A stretch of DNA of 64,000 nt from Arsukibacterium tuosuense (GTDB taxonomy: Bacteria > Pseudomonadota > Gammaproteobacteria > Enterobacterales > Alteromonadaceae). Below the pieces are notes generated by a model. The model searched no databases. It had not been told where the DNA came from and worked only from the letters and a program-made list of their open reading frames with translations. The position numbers and the translations under genes are program-made. The stretch lies in NCBI RefSeq assembly GCF_900215315.1, contig NZ_OBEB01000002.1, positions 1 to 64,000 on the forward strand. Direction: 5' to 3'. Below, one piece after another: positions 46,810 through 56,676 of this stretch (position 1 is the stretch's first letter; every line of letters begins with the position of its first letter).

Positions 46810-46875
46810 CTGATACCCCTGCTGTAAGTTGTCGAGACTGGCGAAGCCTGCAAGCAAAAACCCAGCTTAGCCCAG

Positions 46876-46901
46876 AAAAAAAGGCCGCGATATGCGGCCT
46901 T
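46876..46901 (-). terminator. intrinsic terminator of the YbhB-like gene
   Basis: On the minus strand, AAGGCCGC-ATAT-CGCGGCC is followed by TTTTTTT. The perfect stem lies about 50 bp after the PEBP gene stop and just ahead of the MFS gene. Confidence 0.88.
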
Positions 46902-46948
46902 AGTCGGAAAGGGTTTTACTGCTCCGGCAGCAATAGTTGTAGCAATAG

Positions 46949-47440
46949 CTATCGGGCGTACGTTGCAGTTAGTGTCGCCTTGGCCAAGGCATTCGCATTT
47001 AGCATAAAACTGACCACTGCAGCGCTGGCATCGTCTGGCACGGCCAGCGTTTCCTCCGGTAATGCCCAGACCGTAAACTGGTAACGGTGCATACCATGAC
47101 CTTCAGGCGGGCAGGCGCCACCAAAGTCTTTACTGCCATAATCGTTGTTAAAGCTGCGACAACCCGGCGGCAAACGGCCTTTACCCACTCCCTGGGCTAA
47201 GCCGGTGGCATCGGCCGGAATATCGGTTACCAGCCAGTGCCAGAATCCCGAGCTGGTGGGTGCGTCCGGGTCAAATACAGTTAGTGCAAAACTTTTTGTA
47301 TCCTGCGGTGGATTTTGCCACGCCAATTCAGGTGACACATTGTCACCGCTACAGCCAAAGCCATCGAATTCGTGGACTTTAGCCATAAAATGGCCTTCCT
47401 GCAGATCCGGGCTGCTGAGGGTAAAACGCGCGTCAGTCAT
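46949..47440 (-). CDS. YbhB/YbcL family PEBP-like protein
   Basis: 163 residues of the phosphatidylethanolamine-binding / Raf-kinase-inhibitor-like fold. FTLSSPDLQEG, NVSPELAWQNPP, VFDPDAPTSSGFWHWLVTDIP and HRYQFTVWAL are its conserved marks. There is no signal peptide. The bacterial family's role is unclear. It is a single gene with its own terminator. Confidence 0.93.
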   Translation of the reverse strand: MTDARFTLSSPDLQEGHFMAKVHEFDGFGCSGDNVSPELAWQNPPQDTKSFALTVFDPDAPTSSGFWHWLVTDIPADATGLAQGVGKGRLPPGCRSFNNDYGSKDFGGACPPEGHGMHRYQFTVWALPEETLAVPDDASAAVVSFMLNANALAKATLTATYAR

Positions 47441-47475
47441 ATTGCCTCCATAGCTTATAAAAAGTTAGTAACCAC

Positions 47476-47898
47476 TTACTTATACTGAGATAACCACTGA
47501 TAAAAGGCTTGTTTGGGTAAAGCACCAGCTTGCTGCGCCAGCACCTTGCCCTGCTTAAACAACATTATGGTAGGAATAGAACGAATATTAAACTGGCCTG
47601 CCAATTGTTGTTGCTGCTCAGTATCAATTTTGCCAAACCGAAAGTGCGGTTCCAGTTCAGCAGCGGCCTGGCTGAAAACCGGCGCAAAACTCTTACACGG
47701 CCCACACCAGCTGGCCCAGAAATCGACTACTAACGGCAGTTCAGACTTATGAGCGTGAGCGGCAAAGTTAGCAGCAGTCAGCTCTAACGGCTGACCGGCA
47801 AACAGGGCCTGCTTACATTTGCCGCAGTTGGCATTCAGGGCCGGCTTGTCAGCCGGTAAACGGTTAAGGCTATGGCAATTCGGACAGGCAACAATCAT
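47476..47898 (-). CDS. trxC: thioredoxin 2 (TrxC)
   Basis: 140 residues: an N-terminal zinc finger (CPNC at 5-8, CGKC at about 25-28) and a thioredoxin domain with active site WASWCGPCK. This two-part form is TrxC, a cytoplasmic disulfide reductase induced under oxidative stress in E. coli. No OxyR site was identified in the short upstream gap. Confidence 0.95.
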   Translation of the reverse strand: MIVACPNCHSLNRLPADKPALNANCGKCKQALFAGQPLELTAANFAAHAHKSELPLVVDFWASWCGPCKSFAPVFSQAAAELEPHFRFGKIDTEQQQQLAGQFNIRSIPTIMLFKQGKVLAQQAGALPKQAFYQWLSQYK

Positions 47899-47964
47899 TG
47901 CAGGCTCCCGCTAACGGATATTCTCTGTTATATATTGTCGAAGCAGTAGTTTTTAAAGTTGCGG

Positions 47965-48453
47965 CTAAAAACTTATCTGCTGCCAGGTCGTTTTATTGTC
48001 AAAACTCAGCGTTTTAACACCGTCAATACCTTCAATATTGACAATATTGACCTGAGTGGGCCACAGCGCCTGTAACGAGCTGTGTTGTAAACGCAGCCCG
48101 GCTAGTTCTGGCGGGATAGCGGCTTCCTGATAAACCCAGTAAAACCGGCCATCCAGCTGACCGCCAACCAGACTTAACTTAACAGGCTCGCCTGCCAGCG
48201 AGCTGAGGCTAAAATGCTCAGCGACATATTGATTAAACTGCTGTTGGGTTTGCTGGTTGTTCAGTAAGTCGGCATTGTTATCAAATAACTGTTTTACCCC
48301 ATGCTCGGCATCGTGCACATAAAAGCGGTGCATCACTTCAATATTGCCAGTACGTGAGTTAAACAGCACCTTACTCAACGCTGTTTTCATCTCATGCGCC
48401 GCCAGCTGGCCACAGCAGCAGGCCAGTAATAGCAAGCTCAGCAAGCAGCGCAT
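47965..48453 (-). CDS. exported DUF6702-like protein
   Basis: 162 residues with a signal peptide (about 1-18, ending QLAA-HEMKTAL; CCC before it is not a clear lipobox). The mature part HEMKTALSKVLFNSRTGNIEVMHRFYVHDAEHG resembles the DUF6702 family. Function unknown. It overlaps the M1 peptidase stop by 1 bp, so the two are coupled and may act together in the periplasm. Confidence 0.7.
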   Translation of the reverse strand: MRCLLSLLLLACCCGQLAAHEMKTALSKVLFNSRTGNIEVMHRFYVHDAEHGVKQLFDNNADLLNNQQTQQQFNQYVAEHFSLSSLAGEPVKLSLVGGQLDGRFYWVYQEAAIPPELAGLRLQHSSLQALWPTQVNIVNIEGIDGVKTLSFDNKTTWQQISF

Positions 48454-50963
48454 TAATTGCCGCCCTGCTCAGCTGGCTTGTCAGCTTCTGACTTTTTTGC
48501 CGGATCTTTCAGTTCAGTTTTGCTGTCCTGCATAATATCGCGGCTGACTTTAGCTTTGCTCTTCTCAGACTTATAAGCCTCTATTCGTGACGGCACGATA
48601 CGCCTTGGGTAAAAGTTATTTTCAATATCGACATCGGCCGTTTCCCATTTTGGGTCAACTACCACGTCTTGCAGCACTTTATCTTTGGCTGTCACAATAA
48701 GTTTGTTCACTGCCTTAGGGCTGCGACGCCAGATCTCAGCCGGAATGTACTGCTGCTCGCTGCTGCCATCGGCATAATTCAGTTGCAGTAAAATTGGCAT
48801 CACCAGGCCGCCTTTATTGCTAAACTGCAGCACGTAGTAGTTTTTATCTTCCGCTACCGCCCGCTCAAACGCTGTGCGCTCCCAGGGCTCCAGTTCATGC
48901 AGAAACTTGTTGTAGGCATTGCGTTCTTTATTAGTAACGGTAAAACGATCGTTCTCGTCATAAAAATCGCGCACATCCGGATTCTGATCTATCCAAAGTA
49001 CCTTGCCCTCAGCTTTATTACGTTCAACAAACAGCGACACAGGCTTATCCAGTTCTTGCTGACGTTGACGCTGAAAATCGATATCCGGGTTTTTAGTATC
49101 TAAACGCAGCTGAAACACTCTATCCAGCGAAATATCGACATGATCGGTGCTGTAAAACCAGCCACGCCAGAACCAATCCAGATCAACCCCGCTTGCTTCT
49201 TCCATGGTCCGGAAAAAATCAGCCGGCGTCGGCCGTTTAAACTTCCAGCGGGCGGCATATTCCTTAAAGGCAAAATCAAACAGCTCACGGCCCAGGATCA
49301 CTTCCCGCAGAATATTCAGCGCTGCCGCCGGCTTGGTATAAGCGTTTGGTCCTAACCGTAATACGCTGTCAGATTGGGTCATAATCGGTACCTGGATATC
49401 GGACTTCATATAATCAACGATATCCCTTGGCTCTACGCCCCATGGAATAGTCGGGTCCCATTCCCGCCCCGCAACTCCGTCAAGAAAGCTGTTTAATCCT
49501 TCATCCATCCAGGTCCATTGCCGCTCGTCGGAATTTACAATCATCGGAAAGTAAATATGGCCAATTTCATGGATCACTACGCCTATTAAAAAGCGTTTTT
49601 CGGCCTGAGAGTAAGTGCGGCTGCCATCGTCCTGCAATTTGGTGCGAGGGCCGTTAAAGGTGATCATCGGGTATTCCATGCCACCGACCGGGCCATTAAC
49701 CGATTGCGCGACCGGATACGGATAATCGAATGAGAAACGGGAATACACCTCCATGGTATGAATTACCGCCTCAGTGGAATATTTCTGCCATAACTCACCA
49801 CCTTCTTTCGGATAAAACGACATTGCCATCACAAAGGGTTGCTCGCTACCGCCCTGCTGATAACCTTTGGCGTCCCAGATAAACTTCCGCGATGAAGCCC
49901 AGGCAAAATCACGGACATTTTTCGCCTTGAAATGCCAGGTTTTACTGCTGTCTGTGCCCTCTTTCTCGTTTTCCAGCGCTTCCTGTTCGGTAACAATAAA
50001 TACCGGCCGCTTGGCAGTTTTTGCCTGCTCCAGCCGGTTTAGCTGCTCGCGGCTCAGCACTTTATTACTATTTTGCAGCTCACCGGTCGACGACACTATA
50101 TGGTCACCCGGTACAGTCAGCTCAACATCATAATTGCCAAATTCCAGGGTAAATTCGCCCCGGCCCAGAAACTCTTTGTTGGTCCAGGCTTCGTAGTCGG
50201 TATAAGCCACTAGACGCGGGAACCACTGCGCCAATAAGAAAATATCATTGCCGCCTTCGCGCTCATCATCCGGAAAATGCTCATAACCGGCGCGGGCTGA
50301 TACCGCATCTTCTTCGACAATATTAAAGGCAAAATCCAGACTGAACCCGACTTGCTGGCCCGGTTTTAACGGTTTTTCCAGATCAATCCGCATTAAGGTG
50401 CCAACCACAGTTACCGGCAATGCTTTGCCACTGCTGCTTTTCACATTTGATATAGCAAAGCCCAGCTCGTTGTCCGCCATAAACTGTTGCCGGCGCAATT
50501 CTTCCAGACTTAAACGCGCGGTGATCTCACCATCGCCGACCGAAGTTGCCGGACCGCGACGGCCAACACCACCAAAATCGGTGCTCATTTCGGCCATTGA
50601 GTCATTTTTAAAGATATTCTGGTCAAGGTGCAGCCATAAATACTTAAGTGTATAAGGTGAGTTATTCTGATAACGTATTTGTTGCTTGGTGCTTAACCGG
50701 CGGGCTGACTCATCCAGCTGCACAGCCATTTTATAATCGACCTGCTGCTGCCAGTATTGCTGGCCCGGCTCACCGGCGGCATTGCGATAAATATTCGGCG
50801 TGGGTAACACTTCATCTAACTGGCGAAATTTATCTTCAAAATCACCTTTGGTCTGGCGAATGGCACTGTCAGCAAAAACTGAACTGCAAAGCAGCGTCGC
50901 CAACAGACTAAACATTGATATTGATTTGAAAGACAACAAAGGTCGGGGCGAAACAGCAGGCAT
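48453..50963 (-). CDS. exported M1-family zinc metallopeptidase
   Basis: 836 residues. A signal peptide (about 1-31, ending VFA-D) is followed by an aminopeptidase N-like beta domain and the gluzincin catalytic domain. HEIGH-x18-E (about residue 464) supplies the zinc ligands, and PVGGMEYPMI resembles the exopeptidase GxMEN region but with Y for N. The last 45 residues are a charged KSEADKPAEQG-type tail. It likely trims peptides in the periplasm; the altered GxMEN leaves exopeptidase status open. Confidence 0.88.
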   Translation of the reverse strand: MPAVSPRPLLSFKSISMFSLLATLLCSSVFADSAIRQTKGDFEDKFRQLDEVLPTPNIYRNAAGEPGQQYWQQQVDYKMAVQLDESARRLSTKQQIRYQNNSPYTLKYLWLHLDQNIFKNDSMAEMSTDFGGVGRRGPATSVGDGEITARLSLEELRRQQFMADNELGFAISNVKSSSGKALPVTVVGTLMRIDLEKPLKPGQQVGFSLDFAFNIVEEDAVSARAGYEHFPDDEREGGNDIFLLAQWFPRLVAYTDYEAWTNKEFLGRGEFTLEFGNYDVELTVPGDHIVSSTGELQNSNKVLSREQLNRLEQAKTAKRPVFIVTEQEALENEKEGTDSSKTWHFKAKNVRDFAWASSRKFIWDAKGYQQGGSEQPFVMAMSFYPKEGGELWQKYSTEAVIHTMEVYSRFSFDYPYPVAQSVNGPVGGMEYPMITFNGPRTKLQDDGSRTYSQAEKRFLIGVVIHEIGHIYFPMIVNSDERQWTWMDEGLNSFLDGVAGREWDPTIPWGVEPRDIVDYMKSDIQVPIMTQSDSVLRLGPNAYTKPAAALNILREVILGRELFDFAFKEYAARWKFKRPTPADFFRTMEEASGVDLDWFWRGWFYSTDHVDISLDRVFQLRLDTKNPDIDFQRQRQQELDKPVSLFVERNKAEGKVLWIDQNPDVRDFYDENDRFTVTNKERNAYNKFLHELEPWERTAFERAVAEDKNYYVLQFSNKGGLVMPILLQLNYADGSSEQQYIPAEIWRRSPKAVNKLIVTAKDKVLQDVVVDPKWETADVDIENNFYPRRIVPSRIEAYKSEKSKAKVSRDIMQDSKTELKDPAKKSEADKPAEQGGN

Positions 50964-51076
50964 AATCAGGTGCTCTCTTATTATTATCAGTGCTTACAAC
51001 AAGCGGACTACATTAAGGAAGTTCAGGCTGGCAAACAAGCAGTGTTCAGCACGTTTATCGGGCGTTCTGTCGCCAA

Positions 51077-51100
51077 AAAAAAGCCCCGCAAAAGCGGGGC
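51077..51100 (-). terminator. intrinsic terminator of deaD
   Basis: On the minus strand, GCCCCGC-TTTT-GCGGGGC is followed by eight T. It begins about 27 bp after the deaD stop. The remaining 51101-51126 and the peptidase upstream region (50964-51076) show nothing else clear. Confidence 0.92.
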
Positions 51101-51126
51101 CTGATATTTAGCCAGATTAAACCGGT

Positions 51127-52926
51127 TTAATCTCTTGGTTTACGCGGGGCCCGTGGGGCAGCACCCGGACGCGGACCTGGACCGCTGCGCCGTTCACCAC
51201 CACTGTTCGGGCTGCTATTGCCGCCGGTACTGCCGGTATCAATACTGATATTCAGCTTTTGCTTACGCACATACACTTTTTTCAGGTGCTGAAAAATTTC
51301 AGCCGGAATATTGGCGGGTAATTCAACGGTACTAAAGTGATCAAACAATTTAATGTTACCAATAAACTGACTGTCGATATTCGCTTCGTTGGCGATTGCA
51401 CCAACGATATCACCGGCGCGTACGCCGTGCTCTTTACCTACTTCAATCCGGTAATTGTTGTAATCACCTTTCATTTCCCGACGAACCCGAGGTCCTCGTT
51501 CTGGCCGCTCGCCTGAACGCTCCGGGCGGTCACCTGAACGTTCAGGGCGATCGCGCCGCGGCCGATCTTCCCGCTCACCGCGGGCGTGTGGCTGACGTAA
51601 TTCAGGAAATTGCTTGGCCACATTTAACGGCTGATCTTTCTGCGCCAGAAATAATAACGCAGCAGCCATGTCAACATCCGTTGTTTCCAGCTTCTCGCGC
51701 CAATCGGTTACCAACTCCTGGAAGAAACTCAGATTCTGGGTTTCGATGGTCTGGGCCAGTTGCGCCCGGAACGATTCAATCCGACGTTGCTCAATCACCT
51801 GGCCAGTAGGCAATGACATTTGCTCAATCGGCTGCTTGGTTGCATGCTCAATAGTACGCAGCAAACGACGCTCGCGTGGCGATACAAATAATATTGCTTT
51901 GCCTTCACGACCCGCGCGACCGGTGCGGCCAATCCGATGCACATAGGCTTCACTATCGTATGGAATATCGTAGTTAACCACTAAGCTAATCCGTTCAACA
52001 TCCAAGCCACGGGCGGCTACGTCCGTTGCAACAATAATATCCAGCTGGCTGGCTTTCATCCGGCGAATGGTCTGTTCTCGGTGCGCCTGATTCATATCAC
52101 CATTTAAACAGGCCACAGCGTATCCGCGGGCACCCAGTTTTTCGGCAATTTCTTCAGTAGCACTTTTGGTACGAACAAACACGATGCTGGCGTCGTATTC
52201 TTCACCTTCCAGTAAACGGGTTAATGCGTCCAGCTTCTGGTTGGAATCGAGCAACACATAACGTTGCGTGATCCGTTCAACCGTACTGGTTTTTGACGCG
52301 ATTTTAATCTCTTCAGCATTTTTTAAATGCTTCTGGGCAATCGCCCGGATCTGAGTTGGCATAGTAGCGGAGAACATGGCAACCTGGCGACCCGGAGGTG
52401 TAGCATCCATAATGGTTTGCACGTCATCGATAAACCCCATCCGTAACATTTCATCGGCTTCATCCAGCACGATAGCCCGCAGCTTGTCCAGCTTCAGGGT
52501 ACCGCGGTCCAGGTGATCCAGAATACGGCCAGGGGTACCGACAATAACCTGCGAACCCCGCTTCAGCGATTTCAGCTGATTGGTGTAGCTCTGACCGCCG
52601 TATAAAGGCAGCACATGAAATGCCGGCATATAGCGTGCGTAAGCCTGGAAGGCTTCAGCTACCTGAATAGCCAGTTCGCGGGTAGGTGCCAGCACCAGAA
52701 TTTGTGGGTCGTTTTGCGCAGGGTCAAGCCGCGCAAGTAAAGGCAAAGCAAACGCGCCGGTTTTACCGGTACCTGTTTGCGCCTGGCCTAACACGTCTTC
52801 ACCAGCTAATAGTTTTGGAATTGCCGCCGCCTGGATGGGCGAGGGAGTTTCGTAACCAAGTTCAGTGACCGCGCGTACCAGCGGTTCCGGCAGCATTAGC
52901 TGGGAAAAAGACAAAGTTTCAGACAT
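51127..52926 (-). CDS. deaD: DEAD-box ATP-dependent RNA helicase DeaD/CsdA
   Basis: 599 residues. Q-motif SFSQLMLPEPLVRAVTELGY, Walker A AQTGTGKTGAF, PTRELAIQ, DEADEML, SAT and HRIGRTGRAGR are all present. A DbpA-like RNA-binding domain follows (about 485-560, YRIEVGKEHGVRAGDIVGAI). Between them lies a charged repeat of DRPERSG/ERPERSG type, and the tail is a Gly/Arg/Pro-rich disordered end. It unwinds structured RNA in ribosome assembly and mRNA decay, notably in the cold. Confidence 0.96.
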   Translation of the reverse strand: MSETLSFSQLMLPEPLVRAVTELGYETPSPIQAAAIPKLLAGEDVLGQAQTGTGKTGAFALPLLARLDPAQNDPQILVLAPTRELAIQVAEAFQAYARYMPAFHVLPLYGGQSYTNQLKSLKRGSQVIVGTPGRILDHLDRGTLKLDKLRAIVLDEADEMLRMGFIDDVQTIMDATPPGRQVAMFSATMPTQIRAIAQKHLKNAEEIKIASKTSTVERITQRYVLLDSNQKLDALTRLLEGEEYDASIVFVRTKSATEEIAEKLGARGYAVACLNGDMNQAHREQTIRRMKASQLDIIVATDVAARGLDVERISLVVNYDIPYDSEAYVHRIGRTGRAGREGKAILFVSPRERRLLRTIEHATKQPIEQMSLPTGQVIEQRRIESFRAQLAQTIETQNLSFFQELVTDWREKLETTDVDMAAALLFLAQKDQPLNVAKQFPELRQPHARGEREDRPRRDRPERSGDRPERSGERPERGPRVRREMKGDYNNYRIEVGKEHGVRAGDIVGAIANEANIDSQFIGNIKLFDHFSTVELPANIPAEIFQHLKKVYVRKQKLNISIDTGSTGGNSSPNSGGERRSGPGPRPGAAPRAPRKPRD

Positions 52927-53088
52927 ACGTTGTTATAACCTCAATCACACGCAGGCTTGTTGGTAAGTGCTATTGTTGTTTTTACCTGGCCTGCAATGCA
53001 GTAAAAACACGAAAACGGGCAAAAGACATAGCTTTCCCCGATTTTATTCCAGTAGTATAGCCAAACATTTACCACCTGGAGGATCACC

Positions 53089-53535
53089 ATGATAGAAATC
53101 CTCGTTGGCAGCCAAATGGGCGCAGCGGAATATGTGGCAGAACAAGTTGCTGAAACACTGGTACAAGCGGGATATGAAGCAACGCTTCATCTTCAACCCG
53201 ATTTGGATCAGCTAAACCCGACTCACGTCTGGTTAGTGATCACATCCACCTATGGCGCAGGAGATCTGCCTGATAATATTCAACCCTTTGCGGATCAATT
53301 AGCACAAGATCGGCGTGATCTTACCACACTTTCTTTCGCCGTGATCACTTTAGGTGATTCCAGCTACGATACTTTTTGCCAGGCAGGCAGAACGTTAAGC
53401 GAATTGTTGCAACAACGCGGGGCAAAACCATTGTTAGCGAATCTGGAAATAGATGTATTGATAGCAGACTTACCCGAAGATCAGGCTTTGGTATGGCTGC
53501 CGGAATTGATTAACACGATAAAAAAAGGCGAGTGA
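53089..53535 (+). CDS. mioC: flavodoxin-like protein MioC
   Basis: 148 residues of the flavodoxin fold: the FMN phosphate loop SQMGAAEYVAEQ, the TSTYGAGDLPDNIQPF loop and LGDSSYDTFC. In E. coli it is tied to biotin synthase function and lies next to the origin, as here. Transcription runs rightward into oriC. GGAGG precedes the ATG at 53089. The 160-bp gap to deaD carries both divergent promoters, not resolved. Confidence 0.93.
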   Translation: MIEILVGSQMGAAEYVAEQVAETLVQAGYEATLHLQPDLDQLNPTHVWLVITSTYGAGDLPDNIQPFADQLAQDRRDLTTLSFAVITLGDSSYDTFCQAGRTLSELLQQRGAKPLLANLEIDVLIADLPEDQALVWLPELINTIKKGE

Positions 53536-53547
53536 TTATCACTCGCC
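53527..53547 (-). terminator. hairpin at the end of mioC, terminator-like on the minus strand
   Basis: GGCGAGT-GATTATC-ACTCGCC overlaps the mioC stop codon. On the minus strand the hairpin is followed by TTTTTT, so it would stop leftward transcripts leaving the origin. On the plus strand it is followed by A-rich sequence, so mioC transcripts may continue into oriC. Confidence 0.6.
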
Positions 53548-53699
53548 AAAACACAAGTATCTCAGGAAGAACAGATAAATAAATCACTGCTCCCGGTTGA
53601 CCTCAGCAATAAAACCAACCAGGCGCTACTGTACCTCGTAAAGCAGACTCTGACTTAACAATACCTTGATAAAGCATTGATAAAATCTGATTTTGAAGC

Positions 53700-54080
53700 G
53701 AAAACCCCAACGATTAGCAGTTGTGATACCCCCATGTTATCAACAATGTTTCACCATATTAATTCATAATGTGCATAACTTAGCTTTTATCCGGTTACTA
53801 ACCTGTACTTATACCCTTAATAAAAAAAATATCAGCAGCGCCTGTGCATAAGTAGCATAGTTGTCCACCAGTTCAAACCGACTTGATCCAACCTTGATCA
53901 CAGGATCAGATCTTATTTAAGCTATTGATCCCATATTGTAATAATCGTTTATCCACCGAAAACAGGCTGCTTAGTAGTAGTAATAATAAAAAGATCTTTA
54001 AATAGATCTTATATATATTAATCCGATCCTGATCCGCTTTAGACGTTTCACAAGTGATCGGATCGCGCTACAATACGCGC
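53700..54080. other. oriC: chromosomal replication origin oriC
   Basis: A 585-bp gene-free gap between mioC and mnmG, the classic gammaproteobacterial oriC place. Perfect DnaA boxes TTATGCACA lie on the minus strand at 53770-53778 and 53843-53851. Near matches are TTATCAACA (53737-53745), TTGTCCACC (53861-53869) and TTATCCACC (53949-53957). At least eleven GATC sites crowd 53885-54066, as expected for Dam/SeqA control. An AT-rich stretch at about 53975-54025 holds AGATCTTT and AGATCTTATATATATT, like the 13-mer unwinding repeats. I see no gene in 53536-53700. Confidence 0.93.
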
Positions 54081-54120
54081 CCTATTTTCAAGTGGCGTTT
54101 ATGCCAGAGTTGAGGCAGAT

Positions 54121-56010
54121 ATGTTGTATCAAGAAACTTTTGATGTGATCGTTGTCGGTGGTGGCCACGCTGGCACCGAAGCTGCTTTAGCTGCTGCCCG
54201 CATGGGTTTGCAGACTTTACTGCTGACTCACAACGTCGAAACCTTGGGTCAGATGTCCTGTAATCCGGCAATCGGCGGTATCGGTAAGGGCCACCTTGTT
54301 AAAGAAATTGATGCGCTTGGTGGCGCTATGGCTATGGCAGCTGACAAAGGCGGCATTCAGTTTCGTACCCTGAATAGCTCAAAAGGTCCAGCTGTGAGGG
54401 CAACCCGGGCCCAGGCTGACCGCCAGCTGTATCGTGCAGCTATCCGGCAAATTCTGGAAAACCAGCCTAATTTACGAATATTCCAACAAGCTTGTGACGA
54501 TTTAATTGTTGAAAACGAACAGGTTCAGGGTGTTGTTACCCAAATGGGCCTGAAATTCCGTGCTAAATCTGTGGTACTGACTGTTGGTACTTTCCTCGGT
54601 GGCCAGATCCATATCGGTTTAGAGCAATTCTCTGGTGGCAGGGCAGGCGACCCTCCATCCATTGCTTTAGCACGCCGTTTGCGGGAACTGCCATTCCGGG
54701 TTGATCGGCTTAAAACCGGTACCCCACCACGAATTGATGCCAGAACTGTTGATTTTTCAGTGATGCAAGCTCAACCTGGTGATAATCCGACACCAGTATT
54801 TTCATTTTTGGGTAAACATGCTGATCAACCACAGCAAATACCTTGTTATATTACTTACACCAATGAGAATACTCATCAGGTTATCCGGGATAATCTGGAC
54901 CGCTCGCCGATGTATACTGGTGTAATAGAAGGCATTGGTCCACGCTACTGCCCGTCTATCGAAGACAAAGTTATGCGTTTTGCCGATAAAGATAAACATC
55001 AAATCTTTATCGAACCAGAGGGTTTAACTACCCATGAGCTCTATCCAAATGGTATTTCCACCAGTTTGCCTTTTGATGTCCAGTTATCAATCGTTCACTC
55101 GATTAAAGGCATGGAAAAAGCCCATATAACCAGGCCAGGTTATGCGATTGAATATGACTTTTTCGATCCGCGGGATCTCACCAGTTCGCTACAAACTAAG
55201 TTTATCAAAGGATTATTTTTTGCCGGTCAAATCAATGGTACTACCGGGTACGAAGAAGCAGGCGCTCAGGGTCTACTCGCGGGGTTAAACGCTGCCCTTT
55301 TTGCTACTGAGCGCGAAGCCTGGGCACCTGGTCGGGATCAGGCTTATTTAGGTGTATTAGTTGATGATCTAACCACTCAGGGCACCAAAGAGCCCTACCG
55401 GATGTTTACCAGCCGGGCTGAATACCGCTTACTGCTGCGTGAAGATAACGCTGATGCCCGCTTAACAGCTAAAGGCCGTGAACTGGGTTTGGTTGATGAT
55501 ATTCGCTGGCAGGCATTTAGTGAAAAAATGGAACAAATAGAGCTGGAGCGCCAACGCTTGCGCCAAAGCTGGGTCCACCCGCAACACAATGCTTTAACAG
55601 CAGTTAACCCATTACTGAAAACGCCATTAAACCGCGAAGCCAGTTTAGAAGAACTGGTGCGCAGGCCAGAAATGACTTATCAACAATTAATGCAAATTGA
55701 GGGGCTTGGCCCTGCTCTAGCCGATCCGATAGCGGCGGAGCAAGTTGAAATTCAGATTAAATACGAAGGGTATATTAATCGCCAGCAAGATGAAATTGCC
55801 AAGCAACAGCGTAATGAAGCAACAAAATTGCCCGAAACTTTTGATTACACCGCGGTCAAAGGCTTGTCAAATGAGGTAATTATGAAGCTAAACCAAAGCC
55901 AACCGGCGACCGTTGGTCAGGCATCGCGGATTTCCGGTATTACACCGGCGGCCATATCACTGCTGTTGGTATACCTGAAAAAGCAGGGTTTACTGCGTAA
56001 ATCAGCTTAA
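54121..56010 (+). CDS. mnmG: tRNA uridine 5-carboxymethylaminomethyl modification enzyme MnmG
   Basis: 629 residues, FAD-dependent partner of MnmE in U34 modification. The FAD-binding [21 protein letters not shown], the catalytic-Cys regions and [23 protein letters not shown] are intact, as is the C-terminal helical domain ([12 protein letters not shown]). GAGG precedes the ATG at 54121. It borders oriC and leads to rsmG-parA-parB. Confidence 0.98.
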   Translation: MLYQETFDVIVVGGGHAGTEAALAAARMGLQTLLLTHNVETLGQMSCNPAIGGIGKGHLVKEIDALGGAMAMAADKGGIQFRTLNSSKGPAVRATRAQADRQLYRAAIRQILENQPNLRIFQQACDDLIVENEQVQGVVTQMGLKFRAKSVVLTVGTFLGGQIHIGLEQFSGGRAGDPPSIALARRLRELPFRVDRLKTGTPPRIDARTVDFSVMQAQPGDNPTPVFSFLGKHADQPQQIPCYITYTNENTHQVIRDNLDRSPMYTGVIEGIGPRYCPSIEDKVMRFADKDKHQIFIEPEGLTTHELYPNGISTSLPFDVQLSIVHSIKGMEKAHITRPGYAIEYDFFDPRDLTSSLQTKFIKGLFFAGQINGTTGYEEAGAQGLLAGLNAALFATEREAWAPGRDQAYLGVLVDDLTTQGTKEPYRMFTSRAEYRLLLREDNADARLTAKGRELGLVDDIRWQAFSEKMEQIELERQRLRQSWVHPQHNALTAVNPLLKTPLNREASLEELVRRPEMTYQQLMQIEGLGPALADPIAAEQVEIQIKYEGYINRQQDEIAKQQRNEATKLPETFDYTAVKGLSNEVIMKLNQSQPATVGQASRISGITPAAISLLLVYLKKQGLLRKSA

Positions 56011-56040
56011 ATGGGCACAACCCAGCCTGTAGGAAACTCA

Positions 56041-56658
56041 ATGCTTGAAAAACTGCGGCAGCTGGTAGCTAAAACCAGTCTGCAACTTAGCGAAAACCAG
56101 CTACAGCAATGTATTGACTACGTTCAGTTACTGCACAAGTGGAACAGTGCCTATAACCTGACTTCGGTGCGTGATCCGGCAGAAATGTTGATTAAGCACG
56201 TTATGGATAGCCTGGTGATCGCACCGCATTTACAAGGTGAGCATTTTATTGATGTTGGCACCGGTCCCGGATTACCGGGAGTGTTACTGGCCATTTATTA
56301 TCCCAATAAACAATTTACCTTGCTCGACAGCCTTGGCAAACGCATCCGCTTTTTGAATCAGGTTAAGATCCAACTGGGCCTGGCCAATATCAACCCTATA
56401 CAAGGCAGAGTTGAACTGCATCAGCCAGAAAAATTGTATGATGGCGTGATCAGCCGGGCCTTTGCCTCTGCCAGTGATATGCTGCAATGGTGCCGTCATT
56501 TACCAGCAGCAACCGGCAGTTTTTACGCAATGAAAGGTGCGGCAGTGCAAGAAGAAATTGCAGCTTTGCCGGATTTTGTTAAAGTAAGCGCAGTTATACC
56601 ATTGCAGGTACCAGAACTGGATGCCAGCCGGCACCTGCTTATTGTTACCAGCGTCTAA
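56041..56658 (+). CDS. rsmG: 16S rRNA (guanine-527-N7)-methyltransferase RsmG
   Basis: About 205 residues. HKWNSAYNLTSVRDPAEM, the SAM loop FIDVGTGPGLPGVLLAI and VISRAFAS are family marks. It methylates G527 of 16S rRNA; loss gives low-level streptomycin resistance in other species. I use the ATG at 56041 (AGGA 6 nt upstream) over one at 56011, which directly follows the mnmG stop. Confidence 0.96.
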   Translation: MLEKLRQLVAKTSLQLSENQLQQCIDYVQLLHKWNSAYNLTSVRDPAEMLIKHVMDSLVIAPHLQGEHFIDVGTGPGLPGVLLAIYYPNKQFTLLDSLGKRIRFLNQVKIQLGLANINPIQGRVELHQPEKLYDGVISRAFASASDMLQWCRHLPAATGSFYAMKGAAVQEEIAALPDFVKVSAVIPLQVPELDASRHLLIVTSV

Positions 56659-56676
56659 CCATAACGAGGGAGCCTT

